A stretch of 20,548 nucleotides of DNA from CAYLNG01 sp964497855 (lineage in GTDB: Bacteria > Verrucomicrobiota > Kiritimatiellia > SS1-B-03-39 > UBA6053). Positions 7,973-16,539 of the stretch are shown piece by piece (position 1 is the first letter of the stretch; every line of letters starts with the position of its first letter). The notes beneath the pieces are model-generated. The model was not told the origin of the DNA, made no database searches, and saw only the letters and a program-made list of their open reading frames with translations. Location: NCBI GenBank assembly GCA_964497855.1, contig CAZCFM010000068.1, positions 1 through 20,548 on the forward strand. The letters are read 5' to 3'. The translations under genes were made by a program, and so were the position numbers.

Positions 7973-8944
7973 TCAGGCAGACAGCAGGACCCAGGCGCCC
8001 AGCGCGGCGAGGTGCAGCAGGAGATAGGCTCGGGGCAGAACCTTGGCCCGTTCGGGGTTGAGGTTGCGCACGCCGTTTTCCACGCCTTTGAGCAGACGGA
8101 AGAGTCCGTAGGCGCAGAGCCAGCTCTGGGCGAGCGGCAGGATCAGCGGGCTGAGTCCGTAGAGCTGCAGGCTCAGTCCGAGGGCAAATGCGGGGAGGAG
8201 GAGGCCCAGGAACACGGGCAGGCGTTGCAGCAGGGCGACGATGCCGCCGAGGGCGATGAAAAACCAGGTGCCGGGCGGAAGGAGCGGGAGGTGGAGCGGG
8301 CCGGGGGCGCTGCGGTAGGGGCAGACAAAGTCGATGCGTCCGGTGAGGAAAGGAAGCAGTCCGATGACGAGGCCGGCGAGGAGTCCGGCGGCGCGGGGGA
8401 GCTGGGTTTTGGGGTTTCGGAGGAGGGCCCCGCTCATCCAGAGGAGGATCGGGGGCAGGGCGGCGAGGATTTGGAGGTCGAAGGTGAGGGCGAGGGCTCC
8501 GAGCAGTCCGGCGGGGGCGGCGAGGAGGGCTTTGGGGCGTTCCGCGCTCCAGAGGAAGAGCAGCCAGGCGGCCAGGGCCAGCGCCCAGGCGGGCAGGGCG
8601 GGGGAAGCCGAGAAGGATGGGACCACCCAGAGGAGGGTGGCACTGATGCCCAGGCATTGGGCGAGACGGCGGGTGACAAGCGGGGATTTGGGCGGAAGGA
8701 GCGCCTGCAGCAGCAGTCCGGACAGTCCGAGAATCCCCGTGACGGAAAGCAGCAGGAGGATCTGCACGGGCAATCCGTCGCCCAGAGCCTTCAGGTGGGG
8801 TGGAGCTTCGAAGGCCGTGGCTGGGAACAGGATGTCCTGGCGTTGCAGCACATGTGCCATGGCGAGACCGAGGCACAGCAGGGGCATCCACGAAACCCAG
8901 CGGGGGGTGTCGTCACGGCGGGGGTGGGTCAGGCGATCGCTCAT
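7973..8944 (-). CDS. Polytopic membrane protein of unknown function
   Basis: This 323-residue protein is dominated by long Leu/Ala-rich hydrophobic stretches. I count roughly eight to ten possible transmembrane segments, for example around residues 20-32, 60-82, 97-108, 118-132, 140-170, 185-200, 225-242, 244-262 and 300-320. I see no catalytic motif and do not recognise the family. A basic N-terminus (MSDRLTHPRRDDTPR) fits a cytoplasmic N-tail. An AGAGAAG precedes the ATG as a plausible ribosome site. It is divergent from the CoA-transferase, sharing the 211-nt intergenic region, and faces the tRNA gene. The opposite strand is also open across this interval but overlaps the tRNA and is low-complexity Gly/Glu, so this strand is preferred. 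Confidence 0.75.
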   Translation of the reverse strand: MSDRLTHPRRDDTPRWVSWMPLLCLGLAMAHVLQRQDILFPATAFEAPPHLKALGDGLPVQILLLLSVTGILGLSGLLLQALLPPKSPLVTRRLAQCLGISATLLWVVPSFSASPALPAWALALAAWLLFLWSAERPKALLAAPAGLLGALALTFDLQILAALPPILLWMSGALLRNPKTQLPRAAGLLAGLVIGLLPFLTGRIDFVCPYRSAPGPLHLPLLPPGTWFFIALGGIVALLQRLPVFLGLLLPAFALGLSLQLYGLSPLILPLAQSWLCAYGLFRLLKGVENGVRNLNPERAKVLPRAYLLLHLAALGAWVLLSA

Positions 8945-9023
8945 GGGCTTCTCTTACTGTACGCGGGCGGGGACTGCAAAGCCCATTCTTCGTTGAATTT
9001 CCTCTGAAAAAGGTTGGTTTCTT

Positions 9024-9050
9024 CAATTCGTATAAATTAAGTACGAATTG
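9024..9050. promoter_or_regulatory. Perfect 9-bp inverted repeat, candidate operator of the propionate cluster
   Basis: CAATTCGTA (9024-9032) and TACGAATTG (9042-9050) are perfect inverted repeats around a 9-nt AT-only-but-one centre. A -10-like TATAGA (9051-9056) follows directly. The element lies in the 211-nt divergent region between the membrane protein and the CoA-transferase, about 105 nt before the latter's start. Dimeric helix-turn-helix regulators bind sites of this shape. The bound factor is unknown, and the rest of the region shows no riboswitch-like architecture. Confidence 0.5.
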
Positions 9051-9083
9051 TATAGACAGGGAGGGGTGTGAGTCGCTAAACAG

Positions 9084-9110
9084 CAGCCGTTTCAACGAAA
9101 ATTCCGGCTG
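9084..9110 (+). promoter_or_regulatory. Leader hairpin before the CoA-transferase
   Basis: CAGCCG (9084-9089) pairs with CGGCTG (9105-9110). Inside it TTTC (9090-9093) pairs with GAAA (9097-9100), giving an extended stem with a 4-nt bulge. It would lie in the 5' untranslated leader, 45 nt before the start codon. No T-run follows, so it is not an obvious attenuator. Confidence 0.3.
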
Positions 9111-9155
9111 ATCCCGCGCACAGGGAAAGCCGACCAGACAAGGAAGAAAGCACCG

Positions 9156-10658
9156 ATGAGTCCCTCGCAGATCGTGACCCAAAAGCGCATGACGGCTGAA
9201 GAAGTCGCCGCCCTCATACAGAACGGCGAAGTGATCAGCACCAGCGGTTTCACTCCCGCCGGATACCCCAAGGCCATTCCCGTGGCGTTGGCGGCCCGCG
9301 CCGAAGCCTTTCACGCGGAAGGCAAGGAATTTAAAGTCTCCCTCTACACCGGCGCCAGCGTGGGTGACGAGCTGGACGGCTCTCTGGCCCGCGCCAAAGC
9401 CCTCAAACTGCGCCTGCCCTACCAGTCGAACAACGAAATCCGCGCCGGCATCAACAGCGGCGAGATCGAATTCATCGACTTCCATCTGTCGCACGTCGCC
9501 CAGTACCTGCGCTACGGCTTCATTCCGAAGTGCCAGACCGCCATTGTCGAAGCGGTGGAGGTCACCAACGACGGCAAAATTTACCTGACGACCTCCGGCG
9601 GCATGAGCGCGACCTTCATCAACGCCGCCGACCGCGTGTTCATCGAACTCAACGAATCCATGCCGAAGGGCCTGATGGGCTTCCACGACGTCTATCTGCC
9701 CAAATCCCCGCCCAACCGCGCGCCGCTCCCGATTTACCACGCCGGCGACCGCATCGGCACCCCCTACGTCAAAGTCGATCCCGCCAAAATCGCCGGCATT
9801 GTGGTCACCAACATGCCCGACAAGACCCCGGGCTTCCGTCCGCCGGACGCCGACAGCGAGGCGATCGCCCAGCACGTCATCGAATTTCTGCTGCACGAGC
9901 AGCGCATGGGCCGTCTGCCCCAGCACCTGCCCTACCAGTCGGGCGTGGGCAACGTGGCCAACGCGGTGTTGTCCGGTTTCGCCAAACATCCGAAAATCGA
10001 GCCCATCACCCTCTACACTGAAGTGATGCAGGACGGGGTGTTCGAGCTGATCGACGCGGACCGCCTGGAGATCGCCTCCACCTGTTCGCTGACGCTCTCG
10101 CCCGCCGGACAGGTCAAGTTCCGCAACAACATCGACGAGCTGAAACACAAAATCATCATCCGCCAGCAGGAAATGTCGAACAATCCCGAAGTCATCCGCC
10201 GCCTGGGCGTGATTTCGATGAACACCGCGCTGGAGATGGACATTTTCGGCCACGTGAACTCCACGCACGTCGTGGGCAGCAAGATGATGAACGGGATCGG
10301 CGGCAGCGGCGACTTCTGCCGCAACGCCTACATCTCGATTTTCATGACCCCGTCCATCGCCAAAAACGGCGACATCTCCTCGGTGGTGCCGATGGTCAGC
10401 CACGGCGACCACAACGAGCACTCGGTGCAGGTGATGGTGACCGAACGCGGTCTGGCGGACCTGCGTGGACTTTCGCCCGTGCGCCGCGCCCGCCTCATCA
10501 TCGAGAAATGTGTGCATCCCGACTACCAGCCTTACCTCACCGAGTATTTGGACTACGGTCTGGCCCACGCCCCCTCCAAACACACGCCGCATGTCCTCGC
10601 CCGCGCCTTTGAATTCCACCAGCGCTTCCTCGAAACGGGCAGCATGAAAATCCGCTGA
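9156..10658 (+). CDS. Succinate:acyl-CoA CoA-transferase (acetyl-CoA hydrolase/transferase family)
   Basis: This 500-residue class I CoA-transferase is of the succinyl-CoA:acetate / propionyl-CoA:succinate type (ScpC/Cat1/AarC-like). Supporting motifs are GFTPAGYPKAIP near the N-terminus, TSGGMSATFINAADRVFIELNE split across the middle, the likely catalytic glutamate in YTEVMQDG (E289) and the conserved GIGGSGDFCRNA. Length matches the family. An AAGGA 11 nt before the ATG at 9156 supports the start. In this context the likely reaction is propionyl-CoA + succinate to propionate + succinyl-CoA, which starts the pathway and recovers its end product without ATP. Acetyl-CoA as a donor is also possible. 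It is the first gene of the cluster, 20 nt before mutA. The enzyme is cytoplasmic and appears intact. Confidence 0.92.
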   Translation: MSPSQIVTQKRMTAEEVAALIQNGEVISTSGFTPAGYPKAIPVALAARAEAFHAEGKEFKVSLYTGASVGDELDGSLARAKALKLRLPYQSNNEIRAGINSGEIEFIDFHLSHVAQYLRYGFIPKCQTAIVEAVEVTNDGKIYLTTSGGMSATFINAADRVFIELNESMPKGLMGFHDVYLPKSPPNRAPLPIYHAGDRIGTPYVKVDPAKIAGIVVTNMPDKTPGFRPPDADSEAIAQHVIEFLLHEQRMGRLPQHLPYQSGVGNVANAVLSGFAKHPKIEPITLYTEVMQDGVFELIDADRLEIASTCSLTLSPAGQVKFRNNIDELKHKIIIRQQEMSNNPEVIRRLGVISMNTALEMDIFGHVNSTHVVGSKMMNGIGGSGDFCRNAYISIFMTPSIAKNGDISSVVPMVSHGDHNEHSVQVMVTERGLADLRGLSPVRRARLIIEKCVHPDYQPYLTEYLDYGLAHAPSKHTPHVLARAFEFHQRFLETGSMKIR

Positions 10659-10678
10659 ATCCAACCGGAGCCAACCCT

Positions 10679-12778
10679 ATGAGCCACGCCAATCTTCCGA
10701 ACGACCTCGACCTCCGCGGCTGTTTTCCTCCGCCGGACAAAGCCCTGTGGATGAAACTCACCGAAAAGGTGCTCAACGGCGTCCCTTTTGAAAAGAAGCT
10801 GGTCTCCAAGACGCCGGAAGGCATTGCCCTCCAGCCCATCTACGAGCAGAACGTTCTCGAAGGCAACGCGCTGGCCGACACCACGCCCGGGGAATTCCCC
10901 TACGTGCGCTCCACCACCGCCGCGGGCTACAAAGCCAAGACCTGGGAAATCGCCCAGGGGCTGCCGTACCCAACGGCTGCGGAATTCAACGAAGCCGCCA
11001 AACGCGACCTCTCCCGCGGTCAGGACTCCCTCGTCCTCACGCTCGATGACTGTGGCCGTCGTGGTGTGGCCCCCGAGGCGAACGCCGGTGTGTGCGGCAC
11101 CTCCATCAACAGCCCGGACGATCTGGCCGCCGCCCTCGCGGGCATCGATGTTTCCGCACAGCCGCTGCACATTGACGCGGGTGCTTCCGCTCCCGTTCTT
11201 GCCGCCATGCTGCTGGATCTGCCGAAGATTCCGTCCTCGGGTTCGGTTTGTTTTGACCCCATCGCCCTACTGGCCCTCAATGGCGAAGTGCCCATGACCG
11301 AAGACCGCGCCTGGGACGTTCTCGCCGTGCAGGTCCGTTCCCTCGCCTCCGCTGCTCCGGGCCTGCGCTCGCTGGGCGTCGACGTGAGCTGGGTGCAGAA
11401 TGCCGGTGGCAACGCCGTGTGGGAACTCGCGCTCATGCTCGCTTCCGCCGCCGAAAGTTTCCGCGCCCTCAACGACCGTGGCGTCCCGGCCGACCTCGCC
11501 GCGCGCAAAGCCCTCGTCAAATTCTCCGTTGGAACCGATTTCTTCATGGAGATCGCCAAATTCCGTGCGGCCCGTGGCCTCTGGGCTCATCTGGTCCGCG
11601 CCTGCGGGGGAGGGGATGAATCGGCGAAACTGATGCAGTTCGCCGCGACCTCCATTTGGCAACAAACCAAGCTCGATCCCTACGTCAACCTGCTGCGCGC
11701 CACCTCCGAAGCCTTCAGTGCGGCCATCGGCGGTGTCGACGGCCTGCGCGTGGATCCCTTCGATGCGACTTTCGGATTGCCCAACGAATTCTCCCGCCGC
11801 ATCGCCCGCAACATCCAGCTCGTGCTCCGCGACGAAGCCCATCTCACCGAAGTCGTCGATCCCGCCGGCGGCTCCTGGACCGTCGAACATCTCACCCGCG
11901 AACTTGCCACCCGCGCCTGGGCCCAGTTCCAGGAGATTGAAAAAGCCGGGGGCCTGCTGTCCCAGCTCCGCGACGGCTCGCTGGCCTCGAAACTGCACGC
12001 CCTCGGTGCCGAACAGAAAAAACGCCTCGCTCAGCGCCAGGAAATCAAAGTCGGTGCCAACCAATACGCCAATCCCGACGAGGTGTTTCCCGAGGCCCGT
12101 CTGCCCGACAGCGCCGCCGTGTCCGCCGCCGCCAAAGCCGCCCTTGCCGCGATCAAGGCCAAGCGCAACGAAGCCGCCGTGCAGGCCGCACTCACCAAAC
12201 TGGAAAGTGCCGACGCGCTGTCCGCCGTGGTGGAAGCCCTGCGTGCCGGTGCCTGCGGAACGGAAATTCTGCACGCTCTTGGCGGGGGTGAATCCATCCG
12301 CGTCAATCCCGTGGCCCTCAGCCGTCTGACCGAAGGCTACGAGAACCTTCGCTGGAACATCCTCCGCCACATCAAGACCCATGGTGCCGCGCCCAAGATC
12401 CTGCTCGCGCAGATGGGCCCGGTGCGTCAGCACAAGGTGCGCGCCGACTTCACCCTCGAATTCCTCAAGCCCGCCGGATTCCAGATTCTCGCCGAGCAGA
12501 CCTTCGCCGATGCCCAGAGCGCGGCCAACGCGGTGATTGCCGCCGGTGCCGCCGCGACGGTGATCTGTTCCACCGACGAAACCTATCCCGAGCTGGTCCC
12601 CGCCTTCGCCAAAGCCGTCAAAGCCGCCTCGCCGAAAACCGTGGTCCTGATGGCCGGTCTGATGCCCGAACACACGGAGGCCTTCAAGGCCGCCGGGGTG
12701 GACGAATTCATTCACGTCCGCGCCAACAATCTTCAACTGCTCACCGACCTGCAAGCCCTGACCGGAGTTGCCCCATGA
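10679..12778 (+). CDS. mutA: Methylmalonyl-CoA mutase small (beta) subunit
   Basis: This 699-residue protein pairs with MutB to form the heterodimeric mutase. The N-terminal half is a degenerate TIM-barrel (FSVGTDFFMEIAKFRAARGLW, about 280-300). DPYVNLLRATSEAFSAAIGGVDGL and AGGSWTVEHLT are typical of the small subunit. The C-terminal flavodoxin-like domain has MGPVRQHKVRA at about 579-589 in the place where the catalytic subunit has the cobalamin-ligating DxHxxG, so this subunit should not bind B12. That is normal for MutA, which is structural. A GGAG 10 nt upstream supports the ATG at 10679. The stop overlaps the mutB start as ATGA, consistent with balanced synthesis of the two chains. Confidence 0.95.
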   Translation: MSHANLPNDLDLRGCFPPPDKALWMKLTEKVLNGVPFEKKLVSKTPEGIALQPIYEQNVLEGNALADTTPGEFPYVRSTTAAGYKAKTWEIAQGLPYPTAAEFNEAAKRDLSRGQDSLVLTLDDCGRRGVAPEANAGVCGTSINSPDDLAAALAGIDVSAQPLHIDAGASAPVLAAMLLDLPKIPSSGSVCFDPIALLALNGEVPMTEDRAWDVLAVQVRSLASAAPGLRSLGVDVSWVQNAGGNAVWELALMLASAAESFRALNDRGVPADLAARKALVKFSVGTDFFMEIAKFRAARGLWAHLVRACGGGDESAKLMQFAATSIWQQTKLDPYVNLLRATSEAFSAAIGGVDGLRVDPFDATFGLPNEFSRRIARNIQLVLRDEAHLTEVVDPAGGSWTVEHLTRELATRAWAQFQEIEKAGGLLSQLRDGSLASKLHALGAEQKKRLAQRQEIKVGANQYANPDEVFPEARLPDSAAVSAAAKAALAAIKAKRNEAAVQAALTKLESADALSAVVEALRAGACGTEILHALGGGESIRVNPVALSRLTEGYENLRWNILRHIKTHGAAPKILLAQMGPVRQHKVRADFTLEFLKPAGFQILAEQTFADAQSAANAVIAAGAAATVICSTDETYPELVPAFAKAVKAASPKTVVLMAGLMPEHTEAFKAAGVDEFIHVRANNLQLLTDLQALTGVAP

Positions 12779-14955
12779 CCGCCATCCCCGATTTCACCCA
12801 GGTTTCCTTCGATCCTGCCGCCGCGGCCTTCGCCGACGACGTGTGGCGCGCGCATCTTCAATCCCAGACCGGCAAAACCCCGGCCGATCTGCTGGTCGAA
12901 GCCAACGAGCACATCAACATCCGCCCGCTCTACACCAAAAAAGACTACGCGGACTGTGATCATCTCGCCTACAGCTCCGGCGTGCCGCCCTTCCTGCGCG
13001 GCCCCTACACCACGATGTATGTCACGCAGCCCTGGACCGTCCGCCAGTACGCGGGCTTCTCCACCGCCGAAGAATCCAACGCCTTCTACCGCCGCAACCT
13101 GGCGATGGGGCAGAAAGGTCTCTCCGTGGCGTTCGACTTGGCCACCCACCGCGGCTACGACTCGGATCATCCGCGCGTGACGGGCGACGTCGGCAAAGCC
13201 GGCGTGGCTGTGGACTCCATTCTCGACATGAAGATTCTCTTCGACGGCATTCCGCTGGACAAGATGTCGGTCTCCATGACCATGAACGGCGCGGTGCTTC
13301 CGATTCTCGCGTTCTTCATCGTCGCGGGCGAAGAGCAGGGCGTGCCCATGGCCCAGCTCACGGGCACCATTCAGAACGACATTCTGAAAGAGTACATGGT
13401 GCGGAACACCTACATTTATCCGCCCCTGCCCTCGATGAAAATCATCGCCGACATCTTCGAGTTCACCTCGCAGAACATGCCCAAGTTCAACAGCATTTCC
13501 ATCTCCGGCTATCACATGCAGGAGGCCGGCGCCAGCGCCGACCTGGAAATGGCCTACACCCTCGCCGACGGCCTCGAATACCTCCGCGCGGGCATTGCCG
13601 CCGGCATCGACATCGACGCCTTCGCGCCGCGCTTGTCCTTCTTCTGGGCGCAGGGCATGAACCACTTCATGGAAGTCGCCAAGATGCGCGCCGCCCGCCT
13701 GATCTGGTCCCGCATGGTGCAGACCTTCCAGCCCAAGGACCCCAAGTCCATGGCCCTGCGCACGCACAGCCAGACCTCCGGCTGGTCGCTCACCGAACAG
13801 GACCCCTTCAACAACGTCGCCCGCACGCTCGTCGAGGCGATGGCCGCCACCCTCGGCCACACGCAGTCGCTGCACACCAACTCGCTCGACGAGGCGATCG
13901 CGCTGCCCACCGACTTCTCCGCGCGCATCGCCCGCAACACGCAGCTCTACCTCCAGCACGAGACCGGCATTTGCCGCACGGTCGATCCCTGGGGCGGCTC
14001 CTACTACGTCGAAACCCTCACGCGCCAGCTCGTCGATCGCGCCTGGCAGCACATTCAGGAAGTCGAGCAGCTCGGGGGCATGGCCAAGGCCATTGAAACC
14101 GGACTTCCCAAGATGCGCATCGAGGAATCCGCCGCGCGCCGCCAGGCCCTCATCGACTCCGGCAAAGAAACCATCATCGGCGTCAACAAGTTCCGCCTCG
14201 AACAGGAAGACCCGCTCGAAATTCTCGAAGTGGACAACAGTGCGGTGCGCGATTCGCAGATTCTGCGTCTGAAAAAACTGCGCGCAGAACGCGACGAAAC
14301 CAAATGCAAAGCCTGCCTCGCCGCGCTGGTGGACTCCGCCGCCACGGGCAAGGGCAACCTGCTCGCCCTCGCGGTGGACGCCGCCCGCGCCCGCGCCACC
14401 CTCGGCGAAATTTCCGACGCGCTCGAAACGCATTTCGGACGCCACCAGGCCGTCATCCGCTCGATCTCGGGCGTGTACAGCAGCACCTACGGAGAAGGAG
14501 AGGCCATGAAAGAAGTCATTGAAATGGCTGACCGCTTCGAACAGATCGAAGGCCGTCGCCCGCGCATTCTTGTCGCCAAACTTGGTCAGGACGGCCATGA
14601 CCGCGGCGGCAAAGTGGTCGCCACCGCCTTCGCCGACCTTGGTTTCGACGTGGACGTGGGACCCTTGTTCATGACGCCGGAGGAAGCCGCGCAGATGGCG
14701 GTCGAAAACGACGTGCACATCGTCGGCATGAGTTCGCTCGCCGCCGGACACAAGACCCTGTTGCCGCAGCTCGTGGCGGAACTGAAAAAACGCGGACGCG
14801 AGGATATTCTTGTGGTCATTGGCGGGGTCATTCCCGCACAGGACTACGAATTCCTGCGTCAGCACGGCGCCGCCGCGATCTTCGGACCCGGCACGGTGAT
14901 TCCCGTTGCGGCCAAACTGCTGCTCGAACAACTTCTTGCCCTGGTGGAGGGCTGA
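12775..14955 (+). CDS. mutB: Methylmalonyl-CoA mutase large (alpha, catalytic) subunit
   Basis: This 726-residue adenosylcobalamin-dependent enzyme interconverts succinyl-CoA and (R)-methylmalonyl-CoA. The substrate-binding barrel contains TMYVTQPWTVRQYAGFST (about 79-97, with the active-site tyrosine Y82), FDLATHRGYDSDHPRV, and SGYHMQEAGA with the substrate-contacting histidine H247. The C-terminal B12 domain has KLGQDGHDRGGKVVA with the lower axial ligand H608, then GMSSLAAGH. All catalytic features expected in the family are present and the length is normal. It starts in an ATGA overlap with mutA and is followed after 4 nt by meaB. Cobalamin must be made or imported elsewhere; no cobalamin genes lie in this window. 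Confidence 0.97.
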   Translation: MTAIPDFTQVSFDPAAAAFADDVWRAHLQSQTGKTPADLLVEANEHINIRPLYTKKDYADCDHLAYSSGVPPFLRGPYTTMYVTQPWTVRQYAGFSTAEESNAFYRRNLAMGQKGLSVAFDLATHRGYDSDHPRVTGDVGKAGVAVDSILDMKILFDGIPLDKMSVSMTMNGAVLPILAFFIVAGEEQGVPMAQLTGTIQNDILKEYMVRNTYIYPPLPSMKIIADIFEFTSQNMPKFNSISISGYHMQEAGASADLEMAYTLADGLEYLRAGIAAGIDIDAFAPRLSFFWAQGMNHFMEVAKMRAARLIWSRMVQTFQPKDPKSMALRTHSQTSGWSLTEQDPFNNVARTLVEAMAATLGHTQSLHTNSLDEAIALPTDFSARIARNTQLYLQHETGICRTVDPWGGSYYVETLTRQLVDRAWQHIQEVEQLGGMAKAIETGLPKMRIEESAARRQALIDSGKETIIGVNKFRLEQEDPLEILEVDNSAVRDSQILRLKKLRAERDETKCKACLAALVDSAATGKGNLLALAVDAARARATLGEISDALETHFGRHQAVIRSISGVYSSTYGEGEAMKEVIEMADRFEQIEGRRPRILVAKLGQDGHDRGGKVVATAFADLGFDVDVGPLFMTPEEAAQMAVENDVHIVGMSSLAAGHKTLLPQLVAELKKRGREDILVVIGGVIPAQDYEFLRQHGAAAIFGPGTVIPVAAKLLLEQLLALVEG

Positions 14956-14959
14956 AGTC

Positions 14960-16132
14960 GTGTCCGCGCCCACGGTTCCTCCCATTTCCAAACGTCCGCC
15001 CGAATGGGCCGGCAAGGGCGACGCCTTTGCCAGCGGCGTGATGGAGGGTGTGCGGGGCGGTCACGACGGATTGCCCGGCGCCAAGCTGCGGGCTCCGACC
15101 TTTCATCCGCGGCGTCCGGGCTACACCGAACAGCAGATGCGGGACGGCGTGATCGCGGGCGACCGCACGGTTTTGGGCCGCGTGATTTCACTCATCGAAA
15201 GCAACGCCGAGCACCACATGGACCTCGCGCAGAAGTTGCTGCGCGTTCTGCTTCCCGAAACCGGAAAGGCCCTGCGCATCGGCATCACCGGCGTGCCCGG
15301 CGCGGGCAAAAGCACCTTTATCGACGCCTTTGGATCGATGCTCACGGCCCGCGGGCACAAGGTCGCTGTCCTGGCAGTCGACCCCAGCAGCACGCTCACG
15401 CGCGGCAGCATCCTTGGCGACAAAACGCGCATGGAGAAACTGTCGCGCGACCCGATGGCCTTTATTCGTCCGTCGCCCTCCGGCGGCACGCTCGGTGGCG
15501 TCAGCCGCAAGACCCGCGAAACCATGCTCGTCTGCGAGGCGGCGGGATTCGATGTGATTCTGATCGAGACCGTCGGCGTGGGGCAGAGCGAGGCGGCGGT
15601 TCGTTCGATGACCGATTTTTTCCTGTTGCTCACGCTCACCGGAGCGGGCGACGATTTGCAGGGCATCAAACGCGGGGTGATGGAAAACGCCGACGCCATT
15701 GTGGTGAACAAAGCCGACGGTGCAAACCTTCAGGCAGCCGAACGATTGACCCACGAGTTCACGCACGCGTTCCGCTATTTGCGTTCGCCCACGCCGGGCT
15801 GGCAGCCGGAGGCGCTGATGGTTTCGGCCATGGAAAAACGCGGGCTGGAAGAGCTGTGGGCCTTGCTGTTGCGATTCCGCGGCACGACCGGCGAAAGCGG
15901 GGCCTTTGCCGAGCGCCGCAGTGCGCAGACCGTGGAGTGGATGATGGGCATGGTGATTGAACAGGTGCAGCAGCGTTTCCTCAGCCAGCCTGCGATCCGG
16001 GAGCAACTGCCGCGGCTGCGTTTGGCCGTCGCCCAGGGCAAAATTCCCGCCACCACCGCCGCGCGCGAACTGCTCGCCGCCGCGGGCACGATTTTCTCCG
16101 CACCGAATCCCGCACGAAAGGACAAACCATGA
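14960..16132 (+). CDS. meaB: MeaB-like GTPase, methylmalonyl-CoA mutase chaperone
   Basis: This 390-residue G3E P-loop GTPase of the MeaB/ArgK family gates cofactor loading and protects the mutase from inactivation. Walker A is GVPGAGKS (111-118), AVDPSSTLTRGSILGDKTRM is the switch region, IETVGVGQSE contains the family Walker B/switch II, and VVNKADGAN is the guanine-specificity NKAD motif. I chose GTG at 14960: it follows mutB's stop by 4 nt, has GGAGG at 14946-14950, and upstream in-frame codons overlap the end of mutB. The protein is about 60 residues longer than typical MeaB (about 330), with a Pro/Gly-rich extension before the conserved part (WAGKGDAFASGVMEGVRGG). The stop overlaps the mce start as ATGA. 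Confidence 0.93.
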   Translation: MSAPTVPPISKRPPEWAGKGDAFASGVMEGVRGGHDGLPGAKLRAPTFHPRRPGYTEQQMRDGVIAGDRTVLGRVISLIESNAEHHMDLAQKLLRVLLPETGKALRIGITGVPGAGKSTFIDAFGSMLTARGHKVAVLAVDPSSTLTRGSILGDKTRMEKLSRDPMAFIRPSPSGGTLGGVSRKTRETMLVCEAAGFDVILIETVGVGQSEAAVRSMTDFFLLLTLTGAGDDLQGIKRGVMENADAIVVNKADGANLQAAERLTHEFTHAFRYLRSPTPGWQPEALMVSAMEKRGLEELWALLLRFRGTTGESGAFAERRSAQTVEWMMGMVIEQVQQRFLSQPAIREQLPRLRLAVAQGKIPATTAARELLAAAGTIFSAPNPARKDKP

Positions 16133-16539
16133 TCCAGAAAGTTGATCACATTGGCATTGCTGTCAAATCCCTCGAAGAGAGCATTCCGCTCTACGAGAAG
16201 GCGCTGGGCCTGAAGTTCCTCAAGACCGAGGAAATTGAATCCCAGAAAGTGAAAACCGCGTTTTTCGAAGCGGGCGAGACCCACATTGAGCTGCTGGAGC
16301 CCACCTCTCCCGAATCGCCCATCGCCAAGTTCATTGAAAAGAACGGCGAAGGCATCCACCACGTGGCGTTCGGCACCGACGACATCCTCGGCCAACTGGC
16401 CCAGGCCTCCGGAACCGGCGTGCGCCTGATCAACGAAGTTCCGATGATCGGCGCCGGCGGCAAAAAGGTCGCTTTCCTTCATCCCAAATCCACCCGCGGC
16501 GTGCTCACCGAGTTCTGCTGCGGAGGCGAAGAACACTAA
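16129..16539 (+). CDS. mce: Methylmalonyl-CoA epimerase
   Basis: This 136-residue glyoxalase/VOC-fold protein has the expected family length. It interconverts (R)- and (S)-methylmalonyl-CoA, needed between the mutase product and the decarboxylase substrate. Candidate metal ligands are visible: H7 in KVDHIGIAV, E54 in THIELLEP, the histidine pair at 77-78 in GIHHVAF, and E128 in GVLTEF. The C-terminal FLHPKSTRGVLTE is characteristic of the family. The start overlaps the end of meaB as ATGA. The gene is followed by a 42-nt spacer with heptamer repeats before the ABM-domain gene. Function is well supported by both sequence and context. Confidence 0.95.
   Translation: MIQKVDHIGIAVKSLEESIPLYEKALGLKFLKTEEIESQKVKTAFFEAGETHIELLEPTSPESPIAKFIEKNGEGIHHVAFGTDDILGQLAQASGTGVRLINEVPMIGAGGKKVAFLHPKSTRGVLTEFCCGGEEH

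Noticed and set aside
9020..9052. dif-like XerCD site at the skew change
   Set aside because: The left arm slightly resembles a dif half-site (CGTATAA), but the right arm does not fit. The perfect 9-bp symmetry is better explained as an operator.
8945..9155. Cobalamin riboswitch before the B12-dependent mutase cluster
   Set aside because: The region is only 211 nt and I see no B12-box-like core or the expected multi-stem layout, only a palindrome and one hairpin.
12413..12445. MutA lacks the cobalamin-ligating DxHxxG motif
   Set aside because: At first this looks like a broken B12 site, but loss of this motif is normal for the small subunit. MutB retains it.
12733..15015. Very long - strand open frame opposite mutB (about 760 codons), with similar long frames opposite mutA and the CoA-transferase
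   Set aside because: The + strand genes have full families of catalytic motifs and normal lengths. The antisense translations are His/Gly/Val-rich with no recognisable domain and result from GC-rich codon bias.
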